The notes: generated by a model not told the origin, from the letters alone. Counted from the stretch's first letter, positions 17,530 to 27,099 are shown. The stretch: 64,000 bases of DNA from Methylopumilus sp947499625 (GCA_965234475.1 OZ248397.1:1178001-1242000); one strand, 5' to 3'. Made by a program: numbers and translations.

Positions 17530-18321
17530 TTAAAATTGAAATAAAGTTTTTAAAGAGTAGCCTGGATCAGATTCTCGCATAAAAGCTTCGCCTATGAGAA
17601 AGGTATTCACATGATGATCTTGCATTAACGTTACATCATCTGATGTAAAGATGCCTGACTCAGTCACAATGATTTTGTCAGCAGTGATATTTTTTAATAA
17701 ATCAAAAGTGGTTGTGAGCGAAACATCGAACGTTTTTAAATTGCGATTATTAATACCTAGAAGTCTTGTCTTTAATTGCAAGGCTAAATTGAGTTCATCT
17801 TGGCTGTGGACTTCAACCAAAACATTCATACCTAAACTATGAGTAATTTCTTCGAGCTCTTGCATTAAATCTAAAGGTAACGCTGCAACAATAAGTAAAA
17901 TGCAATCGGCACCCATCGCGCGTGCTTCATAAATTTGATACGGATCCACCATAAAATCTTTACGCAATACCGGAAGGCTGCATGCAGCCCTCGCTTCTTT
18001 TAAATAATTGGTATGGCCTTGAAAATATTTTTGGTCGGTGAGAACAGATAAACAAGTAGCTCCCCCTTTTTCATAAGAGATGGCAATCTCTCTCGGATTA
18101 AAATTTTCTCGGATGACGCCTTTAGATGGGCTCGCTTTTTTAATTTCAGCAATGACAGCAGCTTTATTTTTTAAGAGTTGTGCTTCAATTGCTTTTACAA
18201 AGCCTCTGGGTGGAGAAGCACTTTTCACTTCATCTTTGAGTTGATGAAGTGTTTTAATTTTTTGCGAGTCTTTAATTTCTTCAAATTTAGTTGCAATGAT
18301 CGTATCAAGAATATTAGCCAT
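17530..18321 (-). CDS. trpC: Indole-3-glycerol phosphate synthase
   Basis: TIM-barrel enzyme closing the indole ring in tryptophan synthesis. The phosphate/substrate segment VIAEIKKASPSKGVI, LRKDFMVDPYQI, the catalytic-Lys region, GINNRNLKTF and VTESGI are all visible. 263 residues, a stand-alone enzyme not fused to TrpF. It overlaps trpD by eight bases and continues the trpEGDC order. trpF, trpB and trpA are not in the window, which is usual for Betaproteobacteria where they form a second cluster. Confidence 0.96.
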   Translation of the reverse strand: MANILDTIIATKFEEIKDSQKIKTLHQLKDEVKSASPPRGFVKAIEAQLLKNKAAVIAEIKKASPSKGVIRENFNPREIAISYEKGGATCLSVLTDQKYFQGHTNYLKEARAACSLPVLRKDFMVDPYQIYEARAMGADCILLIVAALPLDLMQELEEITHSLGMNVLVEVHSQDELNLALQLKTRLLGINNRNLKTFDVSLTTTFDLLKNITADKIIVTESGIFTSDDVTLMQDHHVNTFLIGEAFMRESDPGYSLKTLFQF

Positions 18322-19300
18322 GGGATGCTACCTTAAGTGCCTCTAATTTTTTCAAAGACAGGCCTTGGTCAATCACTGATACAGCTTTTTCAATACCCTC
18401 TTTTAAAGTTGAAGTAATGCCGCTGACATAAATGGCCGCCCCTGCGTTAAGAAGTGTGATATTTCGGTGGGAGCCTGGACTGCCATTGAGAACATCAAGC
18501 ATCATAGCTTTTGATGCATCCGCATTTTCTACTTGTATTGTTTTAAGATCTGCTACATCTAATCCAAAATCAGTTGGCTTAATGGTATAGGTTGTGATCG
18601 TTTTATTTTTTAACTCTGTCACAGAGGTTGGGCTTGAGATAGAAATTTCATCCATACCATCTTCACCATGCACCACCATCACATGTTCACTTCCTAATTT
18701 TGATAATACCTCTGCCATCGTTTGTGTGAGTGACATATCGTAAACACCCAATACCTGGTGAGTGGCTAATGCTGGGTTAGCTAAGGGTCCTAAAACATTA
18801 AAAATGGTTCTAATGCCTAATTTTTTTCGCACCGGTGCTGCATATCGCATCGCTGGATGAAAATTCGGTGCAAACATAAAGGCAATGCCAATCTCATTGA
18901 CAAGAGAAGCAACTTTGTCGGCTGTAAAATTCACATTGACACCTAAAGCTTCTAATACATCTGCACTGCCGCATTTGGATGATACTGAGCGGCCACCATG
19001 TTTAGCCACTTTCACACCCGCACTTGCTGCAACAATTGCACTTAAAGTTGACACATTAAAAGTTTGTATGCCATCGCCACCTGTGCCACAGGTATCGACT
19101 AAATGTGTTTTATCTTCAATAACCACTTGCTTTGAAAATTGACGCATCACGGTTGCTGCATCAAAAATATTTTCTGCGGTCACCCCTTTTTCATTAAGAG
19201 CCAACACATAAGATTCAATAATGTCATCACTTAATACGCCTGACATTAAAGATTGCATAAAATCTTTCACAGATAATTCTTTTGAGTCTATGTTAGCCAT
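18314..19300 (-). CDS. trpD: Anthranilate phosphoribosyltransferase
   Basis: Transfers phosphoribose from PRPP to anthranilate. The PRPP-binding glycine loop DTCGTGGDG, the segment KHGGRSVSSKCGSADVLEALG, and the FNVLGPLANPA line identify it. 328 residues. It overlaps both neighbours by eight bases, indicating translational coupling within trpEGDC. It is not fused to TrpG, unlike in E. coli. Confidence 0.96.
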   Translation of the reverse strand: MANIDSKELSVKDFMQSLMSGVLSDDIIESYVLALNEKGVTAENIFDAATVMRQFSKQVVIEDKTHLVDTCGTGGDGIQTFNVSTLSAIVAASAGVKVAKHGGRSVSSKCGSADVLEALGVNVNFTADKVASLVNEIGIAFMFAPNFHPAMRYAAPVRKKLGIRTIFNVLGPLANPALATHQVLGVYDMSLTQTMAEVLSKLGSEHVMVVHGEDGMDEISISSPTSVTELKNKTITTYTIKPTDFGLDVADLKTIQVENADASKAMMLDVLNGSPGSHRNITLLNAGAAIYVSGITSTLKEGIEKAVSVIDQGLSLKKLEALKVASHG

Positions 19301-19862
19301 ATGCTTTTAAAAAATTATTTAATAGATCGTGTCCATGTTCGGTGAGAACTGATTCTGGATGAAATTGAACACCTTCGATCGGTAATGTTTTATGACGTAT
19401 ACCCATAATTTCTTCATCATCGGTCCATGCCGTGACTTCTAAACAACTAGGCAGTGTTGCGCGATCAATCACAAGGGAATGATAACGTGTCGCTGTAAAA
19501 GGATTTTTTAGGTCTTTAAATACGCCCTGATTTGTATGATGAATTTGTGAAGTTTTTCCATGCATCAATGTTTTAGCATGAATAATTTTTCCACCAAAGG
19601 CTTGACCAATTGTTTGATGGCCTAAACAAACGCCTAGTATTGGAATCTCTCCTTTAAATATGTTCACTACTTCCAAGGAAATGCCTGCCTCATTAGGTGT
19701 GCAAGGGCCGGGAGACAACACAATATACTGAGGATTCTTTTTTTTAATCTCGTCAATTGTGATCTCATCATTACGATACACTTCAACCTCTTGTTTGAGC
19801 TCAGCCAAATACTGAACAAGGTTATAAGTAAATGAATCGTAGTTATCAATCATGAATAACAT
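19293..19862 (-). CDS. trpG: Anthranilate synthase component II (glutamine amidotransferase)
   Basis: Class I glutamine amidotransferase delivering ammonia to TrpE. It has the oxyanion motif LSPGPCTPNEAG, the catalytic Cys in GVCLGHQTIGQAFGG, and the His-Glu pair in GVQFHPESVLTEHG. At 189 residues it is the usual stand-alone TrpG; it may also serve 4-amino-4-deoxychorismate synthase (PabA role), since no separate pabA is seen here. It starts three bases after the trpE stop. Confidence 0.95.
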   Translation of the reverse strand: MLFMIDNYDSFTYNLVQYLAELKQEVEVYRNDEITIDEIKKKNPQYIVLSPGPCTPNEAGISLEVVNIFKGEIPILGVCLGHQTIGQAFGGKIIHAKTLMHGKTSQIHHTNQGVFKDLKNPFTATRYHSLVIDRATLPSCLEVTAWTDDEEIMGIRHKTLPIEGVQFHPESVLTEHGHDLLNNFLKAYG

Positions 19863-19865
19863 AAT

Positions 19866-21338
19866 TTATTTTCCTGATTGCACAATTTCTGCAGCACGTA
19901 ATACGGCTTTCGCTTTGTTTTGTGTTTCAACCCATTCGTTATGTGGAATAGAATCCGCCACAATACCTGCACCCGCTTGCACATAAAGCATTTTATTTTT
20001 AATGACTCCGGTTCTAATAGCAATGGCTAAATCCATATCGCCATCAAAACCTAGATAACCAACAGCGCCTGCATAAATGCCTCGCTTACTGGGTTCTAGT
20101 TCATGAATAATTTCCATCGCACGTACTTTGGGTGCCCCACTGACTGTCCCTGCTGGGAAAGTTGCTTTCAAAACATCCATGGCATGCATGTTTGGTTTTA
20201 ATGTACCTTCTACATTAGACACAATGTGCATCACATGTGAATAACGTTCAATGGTCATATTGTCCGTCACTTTTACAGAGCCTGATTGTGAGACCCGTCC
20301 AATATCATTTCGACCTAAATCCATGAGTTGCACATGTTCTGCACATTCTTTAGGGTCAGCCAATAATTCTTCTTCTAACTTGAGATCTTCTTCTTGTGTT
20401 TTACCTCGAGGACGGGTACCTGCAATGGGTCTGACTGTGACGGTTTCATCTTCGAGTCTTACTAAAATTTCAGGGGACGCACCCACCACATGATGATCAT
20501 CCATATGGTAATAGAACATATAAGGGGATGGATTTAAAGTACGAAGCGATTCGTAAAGCGCTAATGGGGGAGATTCAAATTTTTGCGACATCCTTTGCGA
20601 TAAAACAACTTGCATAATATCGCCCTCAAAAATATAAGACTTTGCTTTTTCAACGGCTTTTTTAAATGCTTCTTCGCCAAATTCTGACTGCGCTTCTGTG
20701 AGATTTGACGTTTGAAGCGGCTCTATCTTCATTGATTCATGAAGTTGATCATAAAGTTTATCTAATCTTGCAACACCTAAAGCATAAGCATCTGTAATAA
20801 ACGGATCCGCATAGCTCACAATAAAAATCTTTTTTGCAACATTGTCGACCACAATCAGTTCGTCGGATATCATTAATAAGATATCAGGCACGCCCAGAGT
20901 ATCTTTTGTTTTTTTATGTTTTAAACGGGCCTCAATATATTGAATCGTCTCATATCCGAAATAACCTGCTAACCCACCTGCAAATCGAGGCAATGCTAAA
21001 TCGTGAGGCACTTTAAATTGGCTTAAATAATTTTGAATAAAATCAAGTGGATTTTGTGTGTCTTCTTTTTTAATGACTTTATTTTGATCAATCACTTCAA
21101 TCACATCATCACGAATAACAATTCTTTTTTTAGAGGGTAGCCCAATAATCGAATAACGACCGAAACGCTCGCCGCCTTCAACGGACTCTAAAAGATATGA
21201 AAAGGGAAGATTAGCTAACTTCTGATAAATCGATAAAGGTGTTTCATGGCCCACATCAAAAGATTTAACTAAAGGAATGAAGTTAAAACCTTCAGCCTTG
21301 TAGGTATTAAATTTGTCTGATGTGATTAAGGTGGTCAT
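19866..21338 (-). CDS. trpE: Anthranilate synthase component I
   Basis: Converts chorismate plus ammonia to anthranilate, the first step of tryptophan synthesis. Residues around 50 carry FSYLLESVEGGERFGRYSIIG, with the LLES motif that binds feedback-inhibiting tryptophan. The catalytic chorismate-binding half has PYMFYYHMDD, IAGTRPRGKTQEED and MDLGRNDIGRV. 490 residues, normal. It begins 38 bases after the rpe stop with a hairpin in the gap, so it is probably part of an rpe-trpEGDC-hemB transcript. Confidence 0.97.
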   Translation of the reverse strand: MTTLITSDKFNTYKAEGFNFIPLVKSFDVGHETPLSIYQKLANLPFSYLLESVEGGERFGRYSIIGLPSKKRIVIRDDVIEVIDQNKVIKKEDTQNPLDFIQNYLSQFKVPHDLALPRFAGGLAGYFGYETIQYIEARLKHKKTKDTLGVPDILLMISDELIVVDNVAKKIFIVSYADPFITDAYALGVARLDKLYDQLHESMKIEPLQTSNLTEAQSEFGEEAFKKAVEKAKSYIFEGDIMQVVLSQRMSQKFESPPLALYESLRTLNPSPYMFYYHMDDHHVVGASPEILVRLEDETVTVRPIAGTRPRGKTQEEDLKLEEELLADPKECAEHVQLMDLGRNDIGRVSQSGSVKVTDNMTIERYSHVMHIVSNVEGTLKPNMHAMDVLKATFPAGTVSGAPKVRAMEIIHELEPSKRGIYAGAVGYLGFDGDMDLAIAIRTGVIKNKMLYVQAGAGIVADSIPHNEWVETQNKAKAVLRAAEIVQSGK

Positions 21339-21343
21339 GATAG

Positions 21344-21371
21344 AAACGCACGAACATTTGTTGGTGCGTTT
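21344..21371 (-). terminator. Hairpin between rpe and trpE (partial terminator or attenuator)
   Basis: AAACGCAC pairs with GTGCGTTT, then after a G-G mismatch AAC pairs with GTT around ATTT. On the minus strand it is followed by TTTCTATC, a weak U-tract, and ends five bases before the trpE start. I see no Trp-codon leader peptide, so a classical trp attenuator is unlikely. It may lower transcription into trpE or be an mRNA processing site. Confidence 0.4.
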
Positions 21372-21376
21372 TTAAA

Positions 21377-22075
21377 TTAAACACTTGCGAGTGATGCGCG
21401 TAATGATTTCACCACGGTATCATAACGATTAGGGTCGGTATCTTTACCTGCACTAAAAATAGCGGAGCCTGCAACAAAGGTATCAGCGCCCGCTTTCGCA
21501 ATTTCTGCAATGTTATTAGCGTTCACTCCACCATCCACTTCCAGCCAAATTTGACGGCCTGTTTGTTCATAATAAGCATCAATTTTTTGACGTACGATTC
21601 TAAGTTTATTGAGTGTTTCAGGAATGAATTTTTGACCGCCAAACCCTGGATTCACAGACATTAAAAGTATCATATCGATTTTATCCATCACGTGATCAAG
21701 GTAATCGAGTGGGGTCGCTGGATTAAACACCAAGCCTGATTTACATCCTGAGTCACGCACCAATGAAAGACTTCGATCAATATGCTCTGAACCTTCAGGA
21801 TGGAAAGTAATGATATTGGCACCTGCTTTTGCAAAGTCAGGAATAATACGGTCTACGGGTTTTACCATCAAATGCACATCAATAATGGCGTCCGTGACTG
21901 GGCGAATTGCTTCGCAAACTAAAGGGCCAATCGTTAAATTAGGTACATAATGATTATCCATCACATCAAAGTGAACGATATCGGTTCCTGACTTTATGAC
22001 GTCGGCAATTTCTTGGCCAAGTTTCGCGAAATTCGCTGAAAGAATACTAGGGGCAATTCTAAATGTTTTATCCAT
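21377..22075 (-). CDS. rpe: Ribulose-phosphate 3-epimerase
   Basis: TIM-barrel enzyme interconverting ribulose 5-phosphate and xylulose 5-phosphate. It opens with APSILSANFAKLGQEI and has the metal/catalytic HFDVMDNHYVPNLTIG, HLMVKPVDR, MSVNPGFGGQKFIP and VDGGVNANNI motifs. 232 residues. In a ribulose monophosphate methylotroph it would help regenerate the formaldehyde acceptor; that role is inference. The usual beta-proteobacterial order is rpe-gph-trpE; gph is absent here. Confidence 0.96.
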   Translation of the reverse strand: MDKTFRIAPSILSANFAKLGQEIADVIKSGTDIVHFDVMDNHYVPNLTIGPLVCEAIRPVTDAIIDVHLMVKPVDRIIPDFAKAGANIITFHPEGSEHIDRSLSLVRDSGCKSGLVFNPATPLDYLDHVMDKIDMILLMSVNPGFGGQKFIPETLNKLRIVRQKIDAYYEQTGRQIWLEVDGGVNANNIAEIAKAGADTFVAGSAIFSAGKDTDPNRYDTVVKSLRASLASV

Positions 22076-22114
22076 ATTTCTAGTGATCCCAAATGAAAGT
22101 TGAGTGAGATATTG

Positions 22115-22130
22115 TAAAATAGCTATTTTA
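22115..22130. promoter_or_regulatory. Palindrome in the rpe/hemA divergent promoter region
   Basis: A 16-bp perfect palindrome TAAAATAGCTATTTTA sits in the roughly 100-base gap between the divergent rpe and hemA. It could be an operator, or the TAAAAT half could be a -10 element for hemA. A second inverted repeat, GACGC...GCGTC (22141-22159), lies in the presumed hemA leader. Confidence 0.4.
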
Positions 22131-22176
22131 ACTCTTAAATGACGCGAAGCTAAAGCGTCGGATTAAGAATATTCAC

Positions 22177-23421
22177 ATGCAGCTTTATACCGTAGGCATT
22201 AACCACACCACTGCCCCCATTGCGATCCGCGAAAAAGTCGCTTTTGATCCTGATCATTTAAGTCAAGCCTTACTTGACCTCATGAAGCATAAAGTGAGCG
22301 AAGCGGCTATTTTATCAACCTGTAACCGCAGTGAAGTCTACGCCAAAGCACGGGACCCGCAAATAATCATCGATTGGCTTTGTAAATATCACGGCATTAA
22401 ATTAAAAACGATTGAATCTCATCTTTACATCTATGAAAACCAAGAGGCCATTCAACACGCATTTCGTGTAGCCTCAGGTTTAGATAGCATGGTGCTAGGT
22501 GAGCCACAAATTTTAGGTCAAATGAAACAAGCCATTAAAACCGCTGAAAATACGGGTACATTAGGCGTTCTCCTCAATAAGCTTTTTCAAAAAACATTCT
22601 CTGTAGCTAAAGAAGTCCGAACCAAAACAGATATTGGCATGAGCTCAATTTCGATGGCAGCGGCTTCTATCAAGCTAGCAGAAAGTATTTTTGGGGATTT
22701 AAAAACCTCAAAAGTACTTCTTATTGGTGCAGGTGAAATGATTGAACTTTGCGCTGAACATATTAAAAATAGACGCCCTAAATCCATCACGGTCGCTAAT
22801 CGGTCTCTTGATCGGGGCGAAGCTTTAGCTAAAAAAATTAAGGGGGATGCCTGTCTTATTTCAGAACTCTATGACCGTCTTCATGAGTTCGATATTGTTT
22901 TAAGCTCTACTGCAAGCCAATTACCTATTGTAGGCTTAGGCATGGTGGAGCGCGCACTCAAAACAAGACGAAGTCGTCCCATGTTTATGGTTGATCTTGC
23001 GGTACCACGCGACATTGAACCTGAGGTAGGGAAACTCAGTGATGTGTATCTTTACACCATCGATGATTTATCTCACCTCATTGAAGAAGGTTTAACCAAC
23101 CGTCAGTCTGCAGCCATTGAGGCTCATAAAATAATTGATCATCACGTAAAAGACTTCGCGCAGTGGTTGAAAACGCGTACTATCGTGCCTACAATTAAAG
23201 CACTCCGTGACCATGCCGAAAGTTACCGCATCACTGAGCTTAAAAAAGCACAAAAACTTCTAAATCAAGGCATGAAGCCAGAAGAAGTTTTAGAAGTGTT
23301 AAGTAAAGCTTTAGCCAATAAGTTTGTTCATCATCCAAGCCAAGCGCTTAACAAAGCTAAAGGCGAGGAACACGAACTACTCACCAAAACATTAAAGAAA
23401 ATTTACCCACTTAAAGATTAA
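22177..23421 (+). CDS. hemA: Glutamyl-tRNA reductase
   Basis: First committed enzyme of C5-pathway tetrapyrrole synthesis, reducing glutamyl-tRNA to glutamate-1-semialdehyde with NADPH. The catalytic Cys lies in ILSTCNRSEVYA (about residue 50). GLDSMVLGEPQILGQMKQA, the NADPH fold VLLIGAGEMIELCAEH and the C-terminal dimerisation helices follow. 414 residues. It is the first gene of hemA-prfA-prmC, a conserved arrangement shared with E. coli, six bases before prfA. Confidence 0.97.
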   Translation: MQLYTVGINHTTAPIAIREKVAFDPDHLSQALLDLMKHKVSEAAILSTCNRSEVYAKARDPQIIIDWLCKYHGIKLKTIESHLYIYENQEAIQHAFRVASGLDSMVLGEPQILGQMKQAIKTAENTGTLGVLLNKLFQKTFSVAKEVRTKTDIGMSSISMAAASIKLAESIFGDLKTSKVLLIGAGEMIELCAEHIKNRRPKSITVANRSLDRGEALAKKIKGDACLISELYDRLHEFDIVLSSTASQLPIVGLGMVERALKTRRSRPMFMVDLAVPRDIEPEVGKLSDVYLYTIDDLSHLIEEGLTNRQSAAIEAHKIIDHHVKDFAQWLKTRTIVPTIKALRDHAESYRITELKKAQKLLNQGMKPEEVLEVLSKALANKFVHHPSQALNKAKGEEHELLTKTLKKIYPLKD

Positions 23422-23426
23422 ATGCC

Positions 23427-24506
23427 ATGAAGCCTTCCATGCAAAAAAAATTAGCAGCATTAAGTGATCGCATTCAGGAGCTTAATACTTTATTAAGTTC
23501 TGAAACGATTACCAATGACATGGACCAGTATCGCAAAATTACTAAAGAGCATTCAGATATCACACCTATTGTGGATGAATATCACGCCTACAAAAAAAAT
23601 GAAGCTAATTTAAATGAAGCGCAAAGTATGCTTTCTGAACCTGAGATGAAAGAATTTGCGCAAGAAGAAATTGAGCAATGCAAATTAAAACTTGTCACGA
23701 TTGAAGATAATTTACAAAAATTATTGCTGCCAAAAGATCCGAGTGATGAAAAAAATATTTTCTTAGAAATTCGTGCTGGTACCGGTGGTGATGAATCGGC
23801 TTTATTCGCAGGCGATTTATTTAGGATGTATTCAAGATATACGGAACGCCAAGGCTGGAAAATGGAAATTGTGTCATCGAGCGAATCTGAGGTCGGTGGC
23901 TACAAAGAAATTATTATAAAAATAATTGGGCAGGGTGCTTATTCAAAGTTGAAATTTGAATCAGGCGGTCATCGCGTGCAACGAGTGCCTGATACAGAAA
24001 CACAAGGCCGCATCCACACCTCGGCGTGTACGGTTGCAATATTGCCTGAAGCCGATGAAATTAGTGATGTCATTATTAATCCAGCCGAAATTAGGCTCGA
24101 TACCTACCGCGCGTCAGGTGCAGGCGGTCAACATATTAATAAAACTGATTCGGCTGTTCGAATTACGCATTTGCCGACAGGCATTGTAGTGGAATGCCAA
24201 GACGATAGATCTCAGCACCGTAATAAAGCGCAAGCCATGAGTGTTTTAGCAGCGCGTATTCGGGATGCACAAATTCGCGAACAACAATCTAAATTAGCAT
24301 CGGATCGTAGATCTCTCATCGGGAGTGGCGATAGAAGTGAACGTATTCGCACCTACAATTATCCTCAAGGTCGCATTACCGATCATCGTATTAATTTAAC
24401 GCTTTATAAAATAGAAGCCATTACTGATGGTGATATGGAAGAGCTTATTAATGCATTATCGAATGAGCATCAGGCTGATCTTCTTGCAGGCTTTGCAGAG
24501 GATTAA
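23427..24506 (+). CDS. prfA: Peptide chain release factor 1
   Basis: Recognises UAA and UAG stops and triggers peptide release. The stop-codon motif appears as PDT in QRVPDTETQGRIHTSA, the PxT signature of RF1 rather than the SPF of RF2. The catalytic GGQ lies in SGAGGQHINKTDSAVRI; its Gln is the substrate of PrmC encoded next. 359 residues, normal. It sits between hemA and prmC with single-digit spacings. Confidence 0.97.
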   Translation: MKPSMQKKLAALSDRIQELNTLLSSETITNDMDQYRKITKEHSDITPIVDEYHAYKKNEANLNEAQSMLSEPEMKEFAQEEIEQCKLKLVTIEDNLQKLLLPKDPSDEKNIFLEIRAGTGGDESALFAGDLFRMYSRYTERQGWKMEIVSSSESEVGGYKEIIIKIIGQGAYSKLKFESGGHRVQRVPDTETQGRIHTSACTVAILPEADEISDVIINPAEIRLDTYRASGAGGQHINKTDSAVRITHLPTGIVVECQDDRSQHRNKAQAMSVLAARIRDAQIREQQSKLASDRRSLIGSGDRSERIRTYNYPQGRITDHRINLTLYKIEAITDGDMEELINALSNEHQADLLAGFAED

Positions 24507-24509
24507 AAT

Positions 24510-25364
24510 GTGGCGACAATTTGCGACACATTAAAAAATATTCAAAGTAAACTTTATCTAAGCATAGGCTATTCATCAGATGAAGCAAAACTTGAAGCCC
24601 GTTTTATTCTAGAGCATGTCTTAAAGATTACTCAAAAAGAAATCATCCAAAAAAGCGATGTAGATATCCATAAAGATAACCAAACTCAGATTGAATACAT
24701 CACAAAAAAAAGAATAGGCGGCACGCCTCTTCCTTATCTTTTAGGTGAATGGTCTTTTTATGGGAAAACATTTAAAGTAAATCCTCATGTCCTTATTCCA
24801 AGAGCCGACACAGAAATACTTATTGAAAAAGCGCTCTCAAAAATAAATGTGCACGATCATACTGAGATCTTGGATCTAGGATGCGGCACCGGGATTATCG
24901 GCATCACTATTGCTCTTGAAAGACCACTTTCAAAAGTGACGCTCATTGATCAATCTGAATATGCCATACAAAATACAAAAGAAAATCAAACGCTTCATCA
25001 AGTAAGCAATATCATGATTCAAAAAAGTGATTGGTTTAGTGCGTTAAATCAAACAAGATTTGATGTCATCTTAAGTAACCCGCCTTATTTAGAAGATAAT
25101 GATCCTCACCTATCACAAGGCTTAGAACATGAGCCCCTCGATGCTCTAGTTTCAGGTCTCACTGGAACAGAAGCTATACAGTATATTATTGAAAACGCTA
25201 AGAACCACATCAAGCCATCAGGCTGGCTTTTCATTGAGCATGGTTACAATCAAGCAAGAATATTAAAAGATTTATTTGAAAAAAATGGCTATCAGCATAT
25301 TGAAAATGCCAAAGATATCCATGGTGTTCATCGTGTCACTTTCGGTCAATATTCAATAGTATAA
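24510..25364 (+). CDS. prmC: Release factor glutamine methyltransferase PrmC
   Basis: SAM-dependent methylase of the GGQ glutamine in release factors. An N-terminal helical domain precedes the SAM motif ILDLGCGTGIIGI and the catalytic SNPPYLEDND. 284 residues. The start appears to be GTG at 24510, with AGAGG in the end of prfA a suitable distance upstream; an ATG overlapping it at 24508 is in another frame and stops at once. Adjacent to its substrate gene prfA, as is usual. Confidence 0.94.
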   Translation: MATICDTLKNIQSKLYLSIGYSSDEAKLEARFILEHVLKITQKEIIQKSDVDIHKDNQTQIEYITKKRIGGTPLPYLLGEWSFYGKTFKVNPHVLIPRADTEILIEKALSKINVHDHTEILDLGCGTGIIGITIALERPLSKVTLIDQSEYAIQNTKENQTLHQVSNIMIQKSDWFSALNQTRFDVILSNPPYLEDNDPHLSQGLEHEPLDALVSGLTGTEAIQYIIENAKNHIKPSGWLFIEHGYNQARILKDLFEKNGYQHIENAKDIHGVHRVTFGQYSIV

Positions 25365-25372
25365 TCGTCAAT

Positions 25373-26506
25373 ATGAGTGAAAAAAATTCAGTCGGTCTTG
25401 TTAAAGCAAAGCTTGCCCAATTTACAAAACCACTCAAATTAACGAGCGGTAAAAAATTACCGAGTTATGAACTCGCCTATGAAACGTACGGCAAATTAAA
25501 CGCCAAAAAAAATAATGCAGTACTTGTATGTCATGCACTTTCAGGAAATCATCATGTTGCAGGACGTTATAAAAAAGATGATAAATACCCTGGCTGGTGG
25601 GATAACCTCATTGGCCCTGGTCGACCACTTGATACTGATCGCTTCTTCGTCATCGGTGTAAATAATTTAGGTGGCTGCCACGGCACTAGTGGTTCTATGA
25701 GTATTAATCCAAAAACAAAAAAACTATGGGGCTCTAATTTTCCGATTGTGACTGTGGAAGACTGGGTGAATTCGCAAGCAGCTCTTATAGATCACTTAGG
25801 TATTAAAAGTTTAGCGGCTGTTATCGGTGGAAGCATAGGTGGCATGCAAGCTATGCAATGGGCACTTTCTTATCCTAAGCGTGTTCGTCACGCCATTGTG
25901 ATTGCCGCAGCCCCAAATCTCACGGCACAAAACGTCGCTTTTAATGAAGTCGCAAGACAAGCGATTATCACTGACCCTGATTTTTATAATGGGGATTATT
26001 ATCGTTTTAAAAAGAAACCTAAACGTGGACTCCGGGTTGCAAGAATGTTAGGTCATATTACTTATCTATCGGATGATGCAATGGATTTGAAATTTGGTCG
26101 CAAACTTAAAAATAAAAATATTGAATATTCTTTTGATGTGAATTTTGAAATGGAATCCTATTTGCATCATCAAGGTGATAAATTTGCTGAAGAATTTGAT
26201 GCAAATACTTATTTGAGAATGACGCGTGCACTTGATTATTTTGATCCTGCAATAGAGTATCAAGGTAATTTATCTAAAGCTTTCAAAAAAGTGGAGGCTG
26301 ATTTTTTAGTGGTGTCATTTACGAGCGATTGGCGATTTTCTCCTCAGCGCTCAAAAGAAATTGTCAAAGCGCTTTTAGATAATGAATTGACTGTTAGTTA
26401 TGCTGAAGTTACAGCGCAGCATGGACATGATGCTTTTCTGATGTCTGACCCCCATTATCACGGCATACTCACGACTTATTTTAAAAAGATCGCAAATCAA
26501 TTATGA
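25373..26506 (+). CDS. metX: Homoserine O-acyltransferase MetX
   Basis: Alpha/beta-hydrolase enzyme that activates homoserine for methionine synthesis. The family motifs are HALSGNHH, GPGRPLDTDRFFVIG, the nucleophile Ser in GGSIGGMQAMQWA and the catalytic His near the end in QHGHDAFL. Proteobacterial MetX proteins next to MetW often use succinyl-CoA instead of acetyl-CoA, and the sequence alone does not let me decide. 377 residues. Its stop overlaps metW by four bases. Confidence 0.94.
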   Translation: MSEKNSVGLVKAKLAQFTKPLKLTSGKKLPSYELAYETYGKLNAKKNNAVLVCHALSGNHHVAGRYKKDDKYPGWWDNLIGPGRPLDTDRFFVIGVNNLGGCHGTSGSMSINPKTKKLWGSNFPIVTVEDWVNSQAALIDHLGIKSLAAVIGGSIGGMQAMQWALSYPKRVRHAIVIAAAPNLTAQNVAFNEVARQAIITDPDFYNGDYYRFKKKPKRGLRVARMLGHITYLSDDAMDLKFGRKLKNKNIEYSFDVNFEMESYLHHQGDKFAEEFDANTYLRMTRALDYFDPAIEYQGNLSKAFKKVEADFLVVSFTSDWRFSPQRSKEIVKALLDNELTVSYAEVTAQHGHDAFLMSDPHYHGILTTYFKKIANQL

Positions 26507-27093
26507 GCGCACAATTTAGACAAGACTTTGCCGTCATTGCCAATTGGGTCCCGTTCGGTGCCAAAGTGCTCGACTTAGGCTGTGCAGATGGATCCCTTTT
26601 AAAGTTTTTAGAAGGCTCTTTAGAAGTAAAAGGATATGGTATTGAAAAAGATGATGCGCATTGGCTTAACACTTTAAAACACGGTCTCAATGTCATTCAA
26701 ATGGATTTGGAATCAGGCTTATCAGGTTTTGAATCTCAATCATTTGATGTTGTTGTTTTATCTCAAACGTTACAAGCCATCCATAACATCGAAAAAATTG
26801 TATATGAAATGTTACGTGTTGGAAAAGAAGTGATCGTAACGTTTCCTAATTTTGGTTATTGGCGACATCGTATACAACTCATTCAAGGTCAAATGCCTGT
26901 CTCTAAAGCCTTGCCTTATGAATGGTACAACACGCCCAATATCCACTTATGCACGATCAAAGATTTTGATGAATTTTGTATTAAAAATAAAATTGGTATT
27001 AAAGAGCACCTCATTCTGACTCATGGCAAACCCGTTCATTTCATGCCCAATCTCATGGGTGAATTAGCGATGTATCGTCTCGTTTCAAAATAA
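26503..27093 (+). CDS. metW: Methionine biosynthesis protein MetW
   Basis: Methyltransferase-fold protein that accompanies MetX in proteobacteria and is needed for full homoserine acylation. The SAM-like glycine motif is VLDLGCADGSLLKFL, followed by the family block FPNFGYWRHRIQLIQGQMP and PYEWYNTPNIHLCTIKDF. 196 residues. The four-base ATGA overlap with metX indicates coupled translation. metX-metW-ampG is a familiar beta-proteobacterial order. Confidence 0.95.
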   Translation: MSAQFRQDFAVIANWVPFGAKVLDLGCADGSLLKFLEGSLEVKGYGIEKDDAHWLNTLKHGLNVIQMDLESGLSGFESQSFDVVVLSQTLQAIHNIEKIVYEMLRVGKEVIVTFPNFGYWRHRIQLIQGQMPVSKALPYEWYNTPNIHLCTIKDFDEFCIKNKIGIKEHLILTHGKPVHFMPNLMGELAMYRLVSK

Positions 27094-27099
27094 CGTTTG

